A DNA stretch of 63,098 bases from CAYGSN01 sp964352675 (GCA_964352675.1 CAYGSN010000013.1:1-63098); one strand, 5' to 3'. Shown: positions 1 to 7,975, counted from the first letter of the stretch. A program made the numbers and translations. Notes: a model not told the origin generated them from the sequence alone.

Positions 1-52
1 AGCGACCAATCCGTTATGAGCGGACTGCTCTAACCAACTGAGCTACTGGCCC
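1..52 (-). tRNA. tRNA with CAT anticodon (Ile2 or Met), 5' part only
   Basis: Read on the minus strand, the sequence starts with acceptor strand GGGCCAG, then TA, a D stem GCTC/GAGC, an anticodon stem GTCCG/CGGAT and the seven-base loop CTCATAA, giving anticodon CAT. The 3' half lies outside the window. A CAT anticodon fits elongator Met, initiator Met or the lysidine-modified Ile2. The sequence after the anticodon arm (TTGGTCGCT) resembles Ile2(CAU) tRNAs, so I lean towards Ile2, but the missing T arm prevents a firm choice. Confidence 0.85.
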
Positions 53-112
53 TTACAAAGATGGTAATCGTTATCAGCTTTGAGCGCAATGTTCAAGCAC
101 GCCTGCAAAAGT

Positions 113-140
113 TTGACATTGCTCAAAAAATCCGTATAAA
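113..140 (+). promoter_or_regulatory. sigma70-type promoter of rpsD
   Basis: TTGACA (113-118), a 16-base spacer and TATAAA (135-140) form a near-consensus promoter. Transcription would start near 147 and give a leader of about 125 bases before rpsD. Confidence 0.65.
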
Positions 141-227
141 TACGCCTATTCCTGAAAAGCGAGCGTCGTGGATACGTTCTCTTGATTAACTTTCAAGCCG
201 TCAGATGCGGATATCGGGACATTAAAA

Positions 228-241
228 TGGCAAAATTGCCA
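228..241. repeat. perfect 14-base palindrome in the rpsD leader
   Basis: TGGCAA-AA-TTGCCA lies about 33 bases before the rpsD start. It could be an RNA hairpin in the leader (S4 represses its own translation in other bacteria) or a protein-binding site. The function is unknown. Confidence 0.35.
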
Positions 242-273
242 GAACTTTAAACAGTCTATGAAAGGACAAAGCC

Positions 274-891
274 ATGAGTGGTAAACGCGTACAGGCCAAA
301 CACAAAATTGATCGCCGTATTGGTGCAAATCTGTGGGGCCGCCCAAAATCACCTTATAACAAACGCCAGACAGGCCCAGGCATGCACGGCGCACGCCGTA
401 GCAAGCCGTCCGACTTCGGAACGCAGTTGATGGCCAAGCAAAAACTGAAGGGCTATTACGGCTCAATCGGTGAGAAGCAATTCCGCCGTTATTATCAGGA
501 AGCAGTGCGTCTGCGCGGCGATACAGGTCAGAACCTGATTGGCCTGCTGGAGCGCCGTTTGGATGCGGTTATCTACCGCGCCGGTTTTGTTCCGACCGTT
601 TTTGCTGCTCGCCAGTTTGTAAACCACAAACACGTGACAGTGAACGGCCAGGTTATTAATATTCCGTCCTATCAGGTTAAAGAAGGCGATGTGATTCAGG
701 TGACTGAAAAGGGTAAGACCATTCCAATGGTTATCACCTCGGTACAACAGCCCGAGCGTGAAGTGCCTGAATATATTGATGCGGATTTCAAAGCGATGAA
801 GGCCACGTTCCTGCGGGTTCCTCATCTTGAGGACGTGCCGTATCCGGTGCAGATGGAACCCAATCTGGTCGTGGAATTTTATTCACGTTAA
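274..891 (+). CDS. rpsD: 30S ribosomal protein S4
   Basis: This 205-residue protein is a primary 16S rRNA-binding protein that nucleates assembly of the 30S body. The N-terminal half carries the typical S4 sequence (QTGPGMHG, MAKQKLKGYYG, RRYYQEAVRLRGDTGQNL). Residues of about 95-155 form the S4 RNA-binding fold (RRLDAVIYRAGFVPT, ARQFVNHKHVTVNG). The length is normal and the end VVEFYSR is family-typical. AAAGGA stands nine to ten bases before the ATG. The gene stands alone here rather than inside an rpoA-type ribosomal operon, which is usual in alphaproteobacteria. It has its own strong promoter and a leader with a palindrome. Confidence 0.98.
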   Translation: MSGKRVQAKHKIDRRIGANLWGRPKSPYNKRQTGPGMHGARRSKPSDFGTQLMAKQKLKGYYGSIGEKQFRRYYQEAVRLRGDTGQNLIGLLERRLDAVIYRAGFVPTVFAARQFVNHKHVTVNGQVINIPSYQVKEGDVIQVTEKGKTIPMVITSVQQPEREVPEYIDADFKAMKATFLRVPHLEDVPYPVQMEPNLVVEFYSR

Positions 892-915
892 AATTTTATC
901 CAACTCTGGAATTTT

Positions 916-959
916 TCGTCTCCTTGCGCTATGGTCTTAACCATGAGTGGAGGAGACGA
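916..959 (+). repeat. nested inverted repeat over the DUF6356 ribosome-binding site
   Basis: An outer arm TCGTCTCC (916-923) pairs with GGAGACGA (952-959). An inner arm ATGGT pairs with ACCAT around CTTA (931-944). The outer stem would pair with part of the GGAGGAG ribosome-binding site of the next gene. The inner repeat also contains TTAACCAT, which equals the alphaproteobacterial CtrA half-site, probably by chance. Confidence 0.35.
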
Positions 960-960
960 T

Positions 961-1164
961 ATTTTATCCAGATCCCAATCACATCTGCAATCGGTGGGTG
1001 AGGGGTATTTTGAGCACAAGGCTTTTGCCCTAAAATATGCATTTGGCTGTTTTCAGGCTGGATTTATGGGGCTGGTGCACGCCTTTATCCCTGCTTTGTT
1101 TGAAAGCGCAGCCAGCAAGAAGATCAAAGAGCTGGATTCTATCAACCGTAACCATTTCAAGTAG
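961..1164 (+). CDS. DUF6356 small protein, probable ATT start
   Basis: A small protein (67 residues from ATT) of the alphaproteobacterial DUF6356 type. It has the family pattern of a short N-terminus, VGEGYFEH, then a hydrophobic helix and LVHAFIPALFE. Function is unknown; it is probably membrane-associated. Two upstream ATG codons exist in frame (931, 943), but neither has a ribosome-binding site. A perfect GGAGGAG (949-955) lies five bases before the in-frame ATT at 961. Starting there, the protein opens as family members do, a few residues before the VGE-Y motif. I therefore place the start at ATT 961, noting that AUU starts are rare. If this is wrong, the start is 943 or 931 (73 or 77 residues). 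Confidence 0.7.
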   Translation: MLSRSQSHLQSVGEGYFEHKAFALKYAFGCFQAGFMGLVHAFIPALFESAASKKIKELDSINRNHFK

Positions 1165-1935
1165 TCACAGCTCTTTTTTCTTTCCGGTCAGAGCCGAAAC
1201 CATGCCATGCAGCGTGCGCAGTTCCTGCTCGGTGAATTCCGGGCGTGTGAACATGTTGCGAATGTTACGTTGCATGGTGGGTTTAAGGTTTTCTTCGCGG
1301 TAGAATCCTGCGCGGTCAAGCTCTTCATCCAGGCGGGCAATAAAATTGTTTAATTCAAGCTGAGGAGCTGGTTCGGATTTCTGCGATGAGGCAATATTTT
1401 CTACTTTCCCTCGCGCCTGGTCGGCAAAAAGCTCATAGGCAACGAGCAGTACGCATTGTCCAAGATTGAGCGACGAAAAATCCGGATTTGTGGGGACCTG
1501 TATAATGCTTTGGCATAGGGCAACATCTTCATTTTCCAGCCCCGTGCGCTCCGGCCCGAATACGATGGCACATCTCTGTCCTTCCTCTGTGCGAGGGATG
1601 ATCTCTTCTATCGCCTGTGCGGGAGTGAAGCTCGGTTTTACCATGCCGCGCGGGCGGGCTGTGGTTGCCAAAACATAGTGAAAATCGGCGATGGCATCCC
1701 TCAGGGAGGGGAATATTTGCGGTGGAGGCATGTGTTCGAAAGCCCCGGAGGCATTGGCATCGGCTGCTGTATTTGGCCAGCCGTCGCGCGGGTTGACGAT
1801 ACGCAGCTCTGTAAGGCCGAAATTTAACATGGCGCGTGCCGCAGCCCCTATATTTTCTCCCATTTGCGGCTCAACCAGTATGATAACAGGCGGGTTTTCG
1901 CTGCGATTCGCGTGTTTTTGATGTTTTTTGGACAT
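1165..1935 (-). CDS. trmJ: tRNA (cytidine/uridine-2'-O-)-methyltransferase TrmJ family
   Basis: This is a SPOUT-class RNA 2'-O-ribose methyltransferase, TrmH family group 1. TrmJ methylates position 32 of tRNA anticodon loops using S-adenosylmethionine. The opening VIILVEPQMGENIGAAARAM and NPRDGWPN is diagnostic. The knot motifs ALVFGPERTGL-like (AIVFGPERTGLENED) and FSSLNLGQCVLLVAYE follow at about 125-185. The C-terminal tail (about 205-256) is a helical extension found in TrmJ. ATG at 1935 puts the conserved core near residue 15; an in-frame GTG at 1968 would add 11 residues. Transcription is divergent from the small gene at 2071. Confidence 0.9.
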   Translation of the reverse strand: MSKKHQKHANRSENPPVIILVEPQMGENIGAAARAMLNFGLTELRIVNPRDGWPNTAADANASGAFEHMPPPQIFPSLRDAIADFHYVLATTARPRGMVKPSFTPAQAIEEIIPRTEEGQRCAIVFGPERTGLENEDVALCQSIIQVPTNPDFSSLNLGQCVLLVAYELFADQARGKVENIASSQKSEPAPQLELNNFIARLDEELDRAGFYREENLKPTMQRNIRNMFTRPEFTEQELRTLHGMVSALTGKKKEL

Positions 1936-1985
1936 AATAAGGTGATTACTAAGGTATTGTTGTGGCACGCGAATTGCAGTTTAAC

Positions 1986-2015
1986 TTTACAACCTATTCT
2001 TAGGTTGTGTATAAA
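1986..2015 (+). promoter_or_regulatory. promoter with operator-like inverted repeat between trmJ and the 2071 gene
   Basis: TTTACA (1986-1991), an 18-base spacer and TATAAA (2010-2015) make a plausible promoter for the rightward gene. A perfect 8-base inverted repeat, ACAACCTA-ttct-TAGGTTGT (1989-2008), covers the -35 end and the spacer. That is the arrangement expected of a repressor operator. The binding protein is unknown. Confidence 0.45.
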
Positions 2016-2070
2016 CCTTAATAAATTATGAACGAACTTAATAGGTATCTGTGTAAAAAAAGGCAAAAAC

Positions 2071-2307
2071 ATGAGAATGGCGATCAACACCAACGAACTT
2101 TTGAAACAGGCGCAGCAGCCTTTCAATATTATTGAAGAGTTTGCATGCCTGAGCCCGAAACGTAAAGTGCTGCTTTGCGATCATTTATTTGCAGAAGGCC
2201 GCCCAACCTTCAACAATACGGTGCAGTTGCTTTGGCCCGAGGCCACGCTGCGCGATATGAAGAAGCTGGAAAAGTTTCTTTATCTTCTGAAGAAAACTGC
2301 GCATTAG
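2071..2307 (+). CDS. hypothetical small protein
   Basis: A 78-residue protein of no recognised family. It is mixed-charge and helical in character, with segments such as NIIEEFACLSPKRKVLLCDHL and a lysine-rich end. There is no signal peptide or membrane segment. AAGGC lies about ten bases before ATG 2071; a second ATG at 2077 is an alternative. It is followed after seven bases by another small gene, so the two may be co-transcribed from the promoter at 1986-2015. LLCDHLFAEGRPTFNNT looks like a folded helix-turn segment, but I cannot assign a domain. Confidence 0.6.
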   Translation: MRMAINTNELLKQAQQPFNIIEEFACLSPKRKVLLCDHLFAEGRPTFNNTVQLLWPEATLRDMKKLEKFLYLLKKTAH

Positions 2308-2314
2308 GCTCTCT

Positions 2315-2545
2315 ATGAATACACCATCTCAAAGCCAATGTTTCGTGGCGTTTTACCGCAGTGCCTTCGTGACAAGACCTATGGTTGAAAAATTCATGGT
2401 TTCCAGAGATCCCGCCGTACGTGAAGAACAAATCAGACGCTTTGTTGGGGCAAATTCTGACATAGATCCTGATGATCTCGTTTGGGGCATAGGCGGTTCA
2501 GAGGATGCAGCCGTAGAAAGCTTACAAGCTTTGACTGCCGCTTAA
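2315..2545 (+). CDS. hypothetical small protein
   Basis: A 76-residue protein with no family I recognise. It contains an acidic C-terminal half (NSDIDPDDLVWGIGGSEDAAVES) and no membrane segment or signal peptide. It lies seven bases after the preceding small gene, and its stop codon overlaps the stop of gltX on the other strand. A ribosome-binding site is not obvious (GGCTCTCT precedes the ATG), so it may rely on translational coupling. Confidence 0.5.
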   Translation: MNTPSQSQCFVAFYRSAFVTRPMVEKFMVSRDPAVREEQIRRFVGANSDIDPDDLVWGIGGSEDAAVESLQALTAA

Positions 2546-3888
2546 GCCGCTTTCTTGTAAGACAACCGTTTTTTCACCTTTTCCGGCCCAATCAGCAACA
2601 ATAGATCCGCCAGCTCCGGCCCGTGATCCATGCCTGTCAAAGCCTGACGCAGCGGCATGAACAGCTCCTTGCCTTTGCGTCCGGTTTTTTCTTTCACCTT
2701 GCCTGTCCATTCGCTCCAGGTTTCCCGGCTCCAGGGGGTGTCGGGCAGAACGCTCAAAGCCTCGCCCAGAAATTCCATATCCTGAATAACCGGCTCAACC
2801 GGGCCTTTGGCTACGTTCCACCAATCCTTGATATCACCCAGCTTTTGCAGATTGGCGCGCACGGCATTCCAGAACTCTTCATCCAGATCAGGCAGCCCCA
2901 TCTGCGCCAGACGTACATTCACATCTTCAAACGGAGTTTCGTGAATGATCTTGGCGTTCAGGCGCATCAGCTCTTCGGTATCCAGCTTTGGCGTTGAGCG
3001 TGAAAATTTGGAAAAATCAAAGCTGTTGATCAGCGGTGCAATCTCACGGAATGCTTCAATTGGCTCTGATGTCCCAAGGCGCGCGAGCAGGCTGACAATC
3101 GCCATCGGCTCCAGCCCCTCATCATCACGCATATCCTTGATGCTGAGCGACCCCAGGCGCTTGGACAATTTCCCGCCTTCCTTATCGGAAATCAGTGATG
3201 TGTGCGCGAATTCCGGCGGCACGGCTCCCAGCGCTTCAAACATCTGCACATGGGTGGCGGTATTTGTGACATGATCCTCACCACGAATGACATGGGTAAT
3301 ATTGAAGTCCACATCATCAATCACGGAGCACAGGTGATAAAGCGGGCTGCCATCCTCGCGCAGGACGACGGGATCGGACAAATCCGCGCCGTTGAATTTC
3401 ACCTCGCCGCGAATATGGTCGTTCCATTCAATCGGTGCATGGTTCAGCTTAAAGCGCCAATGCGGCTGGCGGCCTTCGGCCTCATATTTCGCAATTTGCG
3501 CCGCGCTCAGCTCCAGCGCCGCCCGGTCATATGTCGGCGGCTGTCCGCGAGAGAGCTGGGATTTACGCTTGAGCGACAATTCCTCCGGCGTTTCATAACA
3601 TGGGTAGAGCCGTCCATTGGCTTTCAGTTTTTCAATCTGTAGATCATAACGATCCCGTCGATTTTTCTGGTTGGCTTTTTCATCCCAGTTCAGGCCCAGC
3701 CATGTGAGTGCATCTTCAATCGCTTCCTCATATTCAATTTTCGAGCGCTCCTGATCCGTATCATCAATACGCAGCAGGAAGTGCCCACCATTTTTTCGGC
3801 AAAACAGCCATGTGATTAACGCGGCCCGCACATTTCCAATGTGAAGCATTCCGGTGGGGGAGGGGGCGAAACGTACTTTAATGCTCAT
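2542..3888 (-). CDS. gltX: glutamyl-tRNA synthetase
   Basis: A class I aminoacyl-tRNA synthetase of 448 residues that charges tRNA-Glu in the cytoplasm. The start RFAPSPTGMLHIGNVRAAL carries the HIGH-type motif (HIGN) near residue 15. LLRIDDTDQERS and IRGEDHVTNTATHVQ mark the catalytic fold, and KLSKRLGSLS near residue 235 is the KMSKS-type loop. The C-terminal third is the helical anticodon-binding region. ATG 3888 is preceded by AAGGAA and starts exactly at the conserved core; an upstream in-frame start would add a tail made from the neighbouring gene's 3' end. It lies 13 bases after the DAHP synthase stop, so the two likely share a transcript. Many alphaproteobacteria carry a second GluRS with relaxed specificity, which I cannot exclude for this copy. 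Confidence 0.95.
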   Translation of the reverse strand: MSIKVRFAPSPTGMLHIGNVRAALITWLFCRKNGGHFLLRIDDTDQERSKIEYEEAIEDALTWLGLNWDEKANQKNRRDRYDLQIEKLKANGRLYPCYETPEELSLKRKSQLSRGQPPTYDRAALELSAAQIAKYEAEGRQPHWRFKLNHAPIEWNDHIRGEVKFNGADLSDPVVLREDGSPLYHLCSVIDDVDFNITHVIRGEDHVTNTATHVQMFEALGAVPPEFAHTSLISDKEGGKLSKRLGSLSIKDMRDDEGLEPMAIVSLLARLGTSEPIEAFREIAPLINSFDFSKFSRSTPKLDTEELMRLNAKIIHETPFEDVNVRLAQMGLPDLDEEFWNAVRANLQKLGDIKDWWNVAKGPVEPVIQDMEFLGEALSVLPDTPWSRETWSEWTGKVKEKTGRKGKELFMPLRQALTGMDHGPELADLLLLIGPEKVKKRLSYKKAA

Positions 3889-3901
3889 CTGAAAAATTCC
3901 T

Positions 3902-5293
3902 TTACTCTGCTGCTGCGGCCGGGATCGGGCTGGACAAATCATCTTGGCGAATGGCCTGAAGCTCATCGGCAATAAGAAAGGCCAGTTCTAGCGCCTGGTT
4001 GGCGTTCAAGCGCGGATCGCAATGGGTATGATAACGGCTGGATAGATCCGCATCGCTGATGGCTTCGGCCCCACCCACGCATTCGGTGACATCCTGTCCG
4101 GTCATTTCAAAATGAACGCCGCCCGGATGGGTGCCTTCGGTTTTATGCACGGTGAAAAACCCTTTCACTTCGGTCAGAATATGTTCAAAATTCCGGGTTT
4201 TATATCCGGAGTTGGATTTGATCGTATTGCCGTGCATCGGGTCGCAGGACCATACGACATGCCGACCTTCGGCCTTGATCGTACGCACCAGCGGGGTGAG
4301 ATTCTCAATCACCTGGTCATGGCCCATCCGCGCAATCAGGGTCAGGCGGCCGGGGATGTTTTTCGGGTTTAGGATATCAATCAGCCGCATGAGTTCGTCC
4401 GGATCCAGAGCTGGCGAGCATTTCAGACCCAGCGGGTTGTGCAGTCCGCGCACAAATTCGATCTGCGCATGATCTTCCTGATGCGTACGTGCACCGACCC
4501 AGAGCATATGGGCCGAGGTATCATACCATTTCCCCGTGGTGCTGTCCGTGCGGGTCATGGCCTCTTCGTAATTCAGCAACAACGCCTCATGCGAAGTATA
4601 AAAATCAGTGGTGCGCAGAGCCGGGACCGTCTCGCTGGTCACGCCGCAGGCTGCCATAAAGCGCACGGCATCGCTGATCCGTGCGGCCAGATCATGGTAA
4701 CGTTTTGCCAGAGGCGAGCCCTCGGCAAATTCGAGATTCCATTGCTGAACCCGCTGTAAATCCGCATAACCGCCAGTGGCAAAGGCACGCAGCAGGTTGA
4801 GCGTGGAGGCCGATTGGTGATAGGCGCGGATCATACGCTCCGGGTTCGGAGTTCTGGCCTCGGCGGTGAAGTCCAGCCCGTTCACGTTATCGCCGCGATA
4901 GGTGGGTAGTGTGATATCGCCCTGCGTTTCCGTGTTGCTGGAGCGTGGCTTGGCAAATTGTCCGGCGATCCGGCCCACTTTAACAACGGGCAGGGACCCG
5001 GCATAGGTCAAAACCACAGCCATTTGCAGGATCACACGGAACGTATCGCGGATCTTGGCGGCGTTGAATTCGGCAAAGCTTTCGGCGCAATCCCCGCCCT
5101 GTAGCAGGAATGCCTTGCCCATCGCCACATCGCCCAGCGAAGTCTGTAAATTGCGGGCTTCCCCGGCAAAGACCAGCGGCGGCATTTTGTGCAGCTCGGA
5201 TTCCGCCTGTTTCAGGGCGTCGGAATCCTCATAAATCGGCAATTGTGTCACCGGCTTGTCACGCCATGTTTTCGGGGTCCAGTTTTGGGTCAT
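3902..5293 (-). CDS. aroG: class II 3-deoxy-7-phosphoheptulonate synthase
   Basis: This enzyme condenses phosphoenolpyruvate with erythrose 4-phosphate, the first step of the shikimate pathway. At 463 residues it is the class II (plant/AroA-II) type, unrelated in sequence to the E. coli AroFGH enzymes. Signature stretches are WTPKTWRDKP at the N-terminus, LLQGGDCAESF, KVGRIAGQFAKPRS, HMLWVGARTHQ, VWSCDPMHGNT and HPGGVHFEMTGQDVTECVGG. The metal-binding Cys, His, Glu and Asp residues sit in these motifs. ATG 5293 has AAGGA very close upstream and gives the family N-terminus; the longer frame to 5332 has no ribosome-binding site. It is the first gene of a probable two-gene unit with gltX. Confidence 0.95.
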   Translation of the reverse strand: MTQNWTPKTWRDKPVTQLPIYEDSDALKQAESELHKMPPLVFAGEARNLQTSLGDVAMGKAFLLQGGDCAESFAEFNAAKIRDTFRVILQMAVVLTYAGSLPVVKVGRIAGQFAKPRSSNTETQGDITLPTYRGDNVNGLDFTAEARTPNPERMIRAYHQSASTLNLLRAFATGGYADLQRVQQWNLEFAEGSPLAKRYHDLAARISDAVRFMAACGVTSETVPALRTTDFYTSHEALLLNYEEAMTRTDSTTGKWYDTSAHMLWVGARTHQEDHAQIEFVRGLHNPLGLKCSPALDPDELMRLIDILNPKNIPGRLTLIARMGHDQVIENLTPLVRTIKAEGRHVVWSCDPMHGNTIKSNSGYKTRNFEHILTEVKGFFTVHKTEGTHPGGVHFEMTGQDVTECVGGAEAISDADLSSRYHTHCDPRLNANQALELAFLIADELQAIRQDDLSSPIPAAAAE

Positions 5294-5331
5294 ATTCCTT
5301 ACTATCCAAGCTCCAGCTCTATAAGCCTGCA

Positions 5332-5360
5332 TTTATAATACAAACATGGTGATATGCCAA
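5332..5360 (-). promoter_or_regulatory. promoter of the aroG-gltX unit
   Basis: On the minus strand TTGGCA (5360-5355), a 17-base spacer and TATAAA (5337-5332) match a sigma70 promoter. The predicted leader before the ATG at 5293 is about 30 bases. Confidence 0.5.
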
Positions 5361-5421
5361 TGGTTTAAACTTGTATGCTACCGTAAATCCGGGCTAAAAT
5401 AAAACGATGCAAGGGGGGGGG

Positions 5422-6606
5422 ATGAGCACATCAGGATCAGATCGGCTGGGAGCTTGGAAAAATCGCCTTCTTTCCATGGAGGCCGCGTTTTTGAATGCGA
5501 AGGCTTCCGAACCTGTCGCGTCGGACAATCAAGTTCACATTGCCATTGAGAAAGCCGTCGGCGCTTTGGAGGGAGATCTTGCTTTCCTAGAGCCGTATGC
5601 AGCCCAGTTCTTTCATCCTGAATACGGTGAAAAGCCCTCAAAGCCCTCAATTGATATTGTGAAAGCCTGGAATTCCGGCCAGCAGGAAACATCCCTTGCC
5701 GCACTGTGCATCTTCGCGGTTGAGCAGATGAATCTGGATATGGCGCCGGATTTTATGAATGCGATGCTTGTGTCCGCCATTCTGGGACAGATCGAAAACC
5801 CCCAGCCTTTTCACAGCAACCTGCACTATAAAAAAGTTTTACTGCAGGGTTTACGCATGATTGCCGTGCATAACGAGATTTTTGAAGGAACGCGGCGTGC
5901 TTTGTCCGAGCCGGATATTGCCTTGCTCATGATTGCGGCTTGTATTCATGATCTTGGGCATGACGGCAAAGGCAATGTGGTAAAAGGGCAATTGCAGCCA
6001 TACAGGCTGGAGCAGCGGTCTTTTGATCTGGCCTATCCCTATCTGAAGCTCTGCGGCATTGAAGAAGCTGATCTCCAGCGTCTGCGAGCCATTATACTGG
6101 CTACGGATGTCAGCCCGGCGCAGGACCCTGCCAGCCCTATGAACCAAACCAAAGCAGCTTATAAATACCATTTCCTGGGTGATAAGGACCGGCTATTGGC
6201 TCTTAACCTGGATGCGCCGCTGCAGGCGCTGGAATGCGATGCAAAGCTTACACTGATGGCTGTACTTTTTCATGAATCCGATATCGCCACTTCGGCGGGG
6301 TTGAGTTATACCCTGACCCAATATGAAACCTGCCTGCTTAGCCGTGAGCTTGGCCAGAAAGAGGCACGCCCGTCCCACATCGTTGATTTCCTGGATGATA
6401 TTTGCCAGCGCCGATTCATGAGTGATGCTGGTCAGAAGCTATATTCCGCCAATATGGCGCGGATTTATGAGCTGGCGAAGGCTGATGCGGCCGATGGCGA
6501 TGCGCCGTTTGTTTTCTCCGAGGTGGCTGCGAAAGCCGCTCCCGCGTCTGATGATCATCCGCCGCCATCTGGCGTCGGCCCGGCAGGGCAAAAGACCGTT
6601 AACTAA
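5422..6606 (+). CDS. class I cyclic-nucleotide phosphodiesterase-like protein
   Basis: A 394-residue soluble protein with an HD-type metal site. FHSNLHYKKV near residue 130, AACIHDLGHDGKGN near 175, ILATDVS and then LFHESDIATSAGL follow the order of metal ligands and neighbouring motifs of class I 3',5'-cyclic-nucleotide phosphodiesterases (H-x4-H, HDxxHxGxxN, LATDMS, ADIS). Hydrolysis of a cyclic nucleotide is therefore likely. I cannot tell cAMP from cGMP, and a generic HD hydrolase is the alternative. The N-terminal 110 residues and the Pro/Ala-rich tail are not recognised. The ATG at 5422 is preceded directly by nine G residues that serve as the ribosome-binding site; ATG 5407 is an alternative start. 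Confidence 0.75.
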   Translation: MSTSGSDRLGAWKNRLLSMEAAFLNAKASEPVASDNQVHIAIEKAVGALEGDLAFLEPYAAQFFHPEYGEKPSKPSIDIVKAWNSGQQETSLAALCIFAVEQMNLDMAPDFMNAMLVSAILGQIENPQPFHSNLHYKKVLLQGLRMIAVHNEIFEGTRRALSEPDIALLMIAACIHDLGHDGKGNVVKGQLQPYRLEQRSFDLAYPYLKLCGIEEADLQRLRAIILATDVSPAQDPASPMNQTKAAYKYHFLGDKDRLLALNLDAPLQALECDAKLTLMAVLFHESDIATSAGLSYTLTQYETCLLSRELGQKEARPSHIVDFLDDICQRRFMSDAGQKLYSANMARIYELAKADAADGDAPFVFSEVAAKAAPASDDHPPPSGVGPAGQKTVN

Positions 6607-6613
6607 CGCATTA

Positions 6614-7975
6614 TCAGGCGGATTCTTCGCGCATGGTCACGAACTCTTCGGATGCTGTGGGATGAATGGCAATCGTCCGGTCGAAATCAGCCTTGGTTGC
6701 GCCCATATTCATGGCTACGGTAAAGCCCTGCATAATTTCCGCAGCATCGCTGCCAATCATATGACAGCCTATGACCTTGTCACTTTTCCGATCCACAATC
6801 AGTTTCATCATCGTTTCCTCGTCGCGCCCGGCGATACGGTTTTTCATTGGCACCATTTTATTTTTAAAAATCTTTATATCAATCCTCTTGGTGCGCGCCT
6901 CTTCTTCGCTTATTCCGATAGTGCCGATCGGCGGGTTGGAAAAAATCACTGTTGCGACATGGCCGTAATCAACCTTTTTATCCTGTTCCTTGTTAAACAA
7001 GCGATCTGCCAGGATATGCCCTTCGCGAATTGCAACCGGGGTCAGATGGTAGGTGTCGGTTACATCTCCTACCGCATAAAGGCCGGAAGCGTTGGTGTTG
7101 TTATACTCATCGACTTTGATATAGCCCTTTTTATCAAGCCCCACCCCTGCCTTATCGAGGTTCAGCCCGGCAAGATTGGGTATGCGGCCGATAGCAGCAA
7201 AGGGCAGATCGCATTCATGTTGTGCGCCCTTGCTGTCGTGAATAATATAATTCTCCCCTGATTTTTCAACGCGCTCGATCTTTGTATCAAAAAGTAGCTT
7301 AATTCCTTGTTTGTGCATATTCTGCGCCAGTGTTTCCGAGATATCCCGATCAAAACTGCGTAGGAATAAATCTTTGCGATAGATGAGCGTGACCTCGCAC
7401 CCCGTGCCATGCAGGATATGGGCGAATTCAACGGCGATATAACCGCCGCCATAAATTACCGCTTTTTTGGGTGCGCGCGGCCAGTGAAAAACGTCTTCGG
7501 ACGTGACCATATGCTCACCGCCCGGAATATCATCCATCCGGCGCGGCGTGCCGCCCACGGCAATCAGGATATGATCGGCCGTGACCTGCATGCCGTTAAT
7601 ATCAAGGGTGTGGGAATCGATAAACGTTGCCCTGCCGCGATGCACATCAATATCCAGGTTTGCAAGCATTCCGTCGAAGAAAGTGTTGATACCCTCAATA
7701 CGGATATCCTTGTTGCGAATGAGCGTGTTCCAGTCGAATTCGGGAGCGGCGGGGAAGATCCAGCCATAGCCGCGGGAATCCTCAAAATGGGTTTTATACA
7801 GCGCGCCATAGGACATGATCTTTTTGGGAACGCAGCCCAGATTGACACAGGTCCCGCCCAGCTTCGAATACTCGGCCATCCCTACCTTCGCGCCGTGGGC
7901 TGCAGCGATCCGGGCAGAGCGAATACCTCCAGACCCTGCGCCGATGACAAAATAATCGTAATGGTTTTCAGTCAT
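6614..7975 (-). CDS. gor: glutathione-disulfide reductase
   Basis: A 453-residue FAD-dependent pyridine nucleotide-disulfide oxidoreductase that reduces glutathione disulfide with NADPH. The N-terminal FAD-binding motif is VIGAGSGGIRSARIAA, followed by the redox-active dithiol in GGTCVNLGCVPKK. The NAD(P)-binding domain carries YGGGYIAVEFAHI. GLYAVGDVTD binds FAD, and the C-terminal active-site histidine lies in IHPTASEEFVTM. NADPH preference and the glutathione substrate are inferred from overall resemblance to GR rather than to lipoamide dehydrogenase or mercuric reductase. The start overlaps the end of lpxL by eight bases, so gor is the last gene of the waaA-lpxK-lpxL run. Confidence 0.9.
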   Translation of the reverse strand: MTENHYDYFVIGAGSGGIRSARIAAAHGAKVGMAEYSKLGGTCVNLGCVPKKIMSYGALYKTHFEDSRGYGWIFPAAPEFDWNTLIRNKDIRIEGINTFFDGMLANLDIDVHRGRATFIDSHTLDINGMQVTADHILIAVGGTPRRMDDIPGGEHMVTSEDVFHWPRAPKKAVIYGGGYIAVEFAHILHGTGCEVTLIYRKDLFLRSFDRDISETLAQNMHKQGIKLLFDTKIERVEKSGENYIIHDSKGAQHECDLPFAAIGRIPNLAGLNLDKAGVGLDKKGYIKVDEYNNTNASGLYAVGDVTDTYHLTPVAIREGHILADRLFNKEQDKKVDYGHVATVIFSNPPIGTIGISEEEARTKRIDIKIFKNKMVPMKNRIAGRDEETMMKLIVDRKSDKVIGCHMIGSDAAEIMQGFTVAMNMGATKADFDRTIAIHPTASEEFVTMREESA

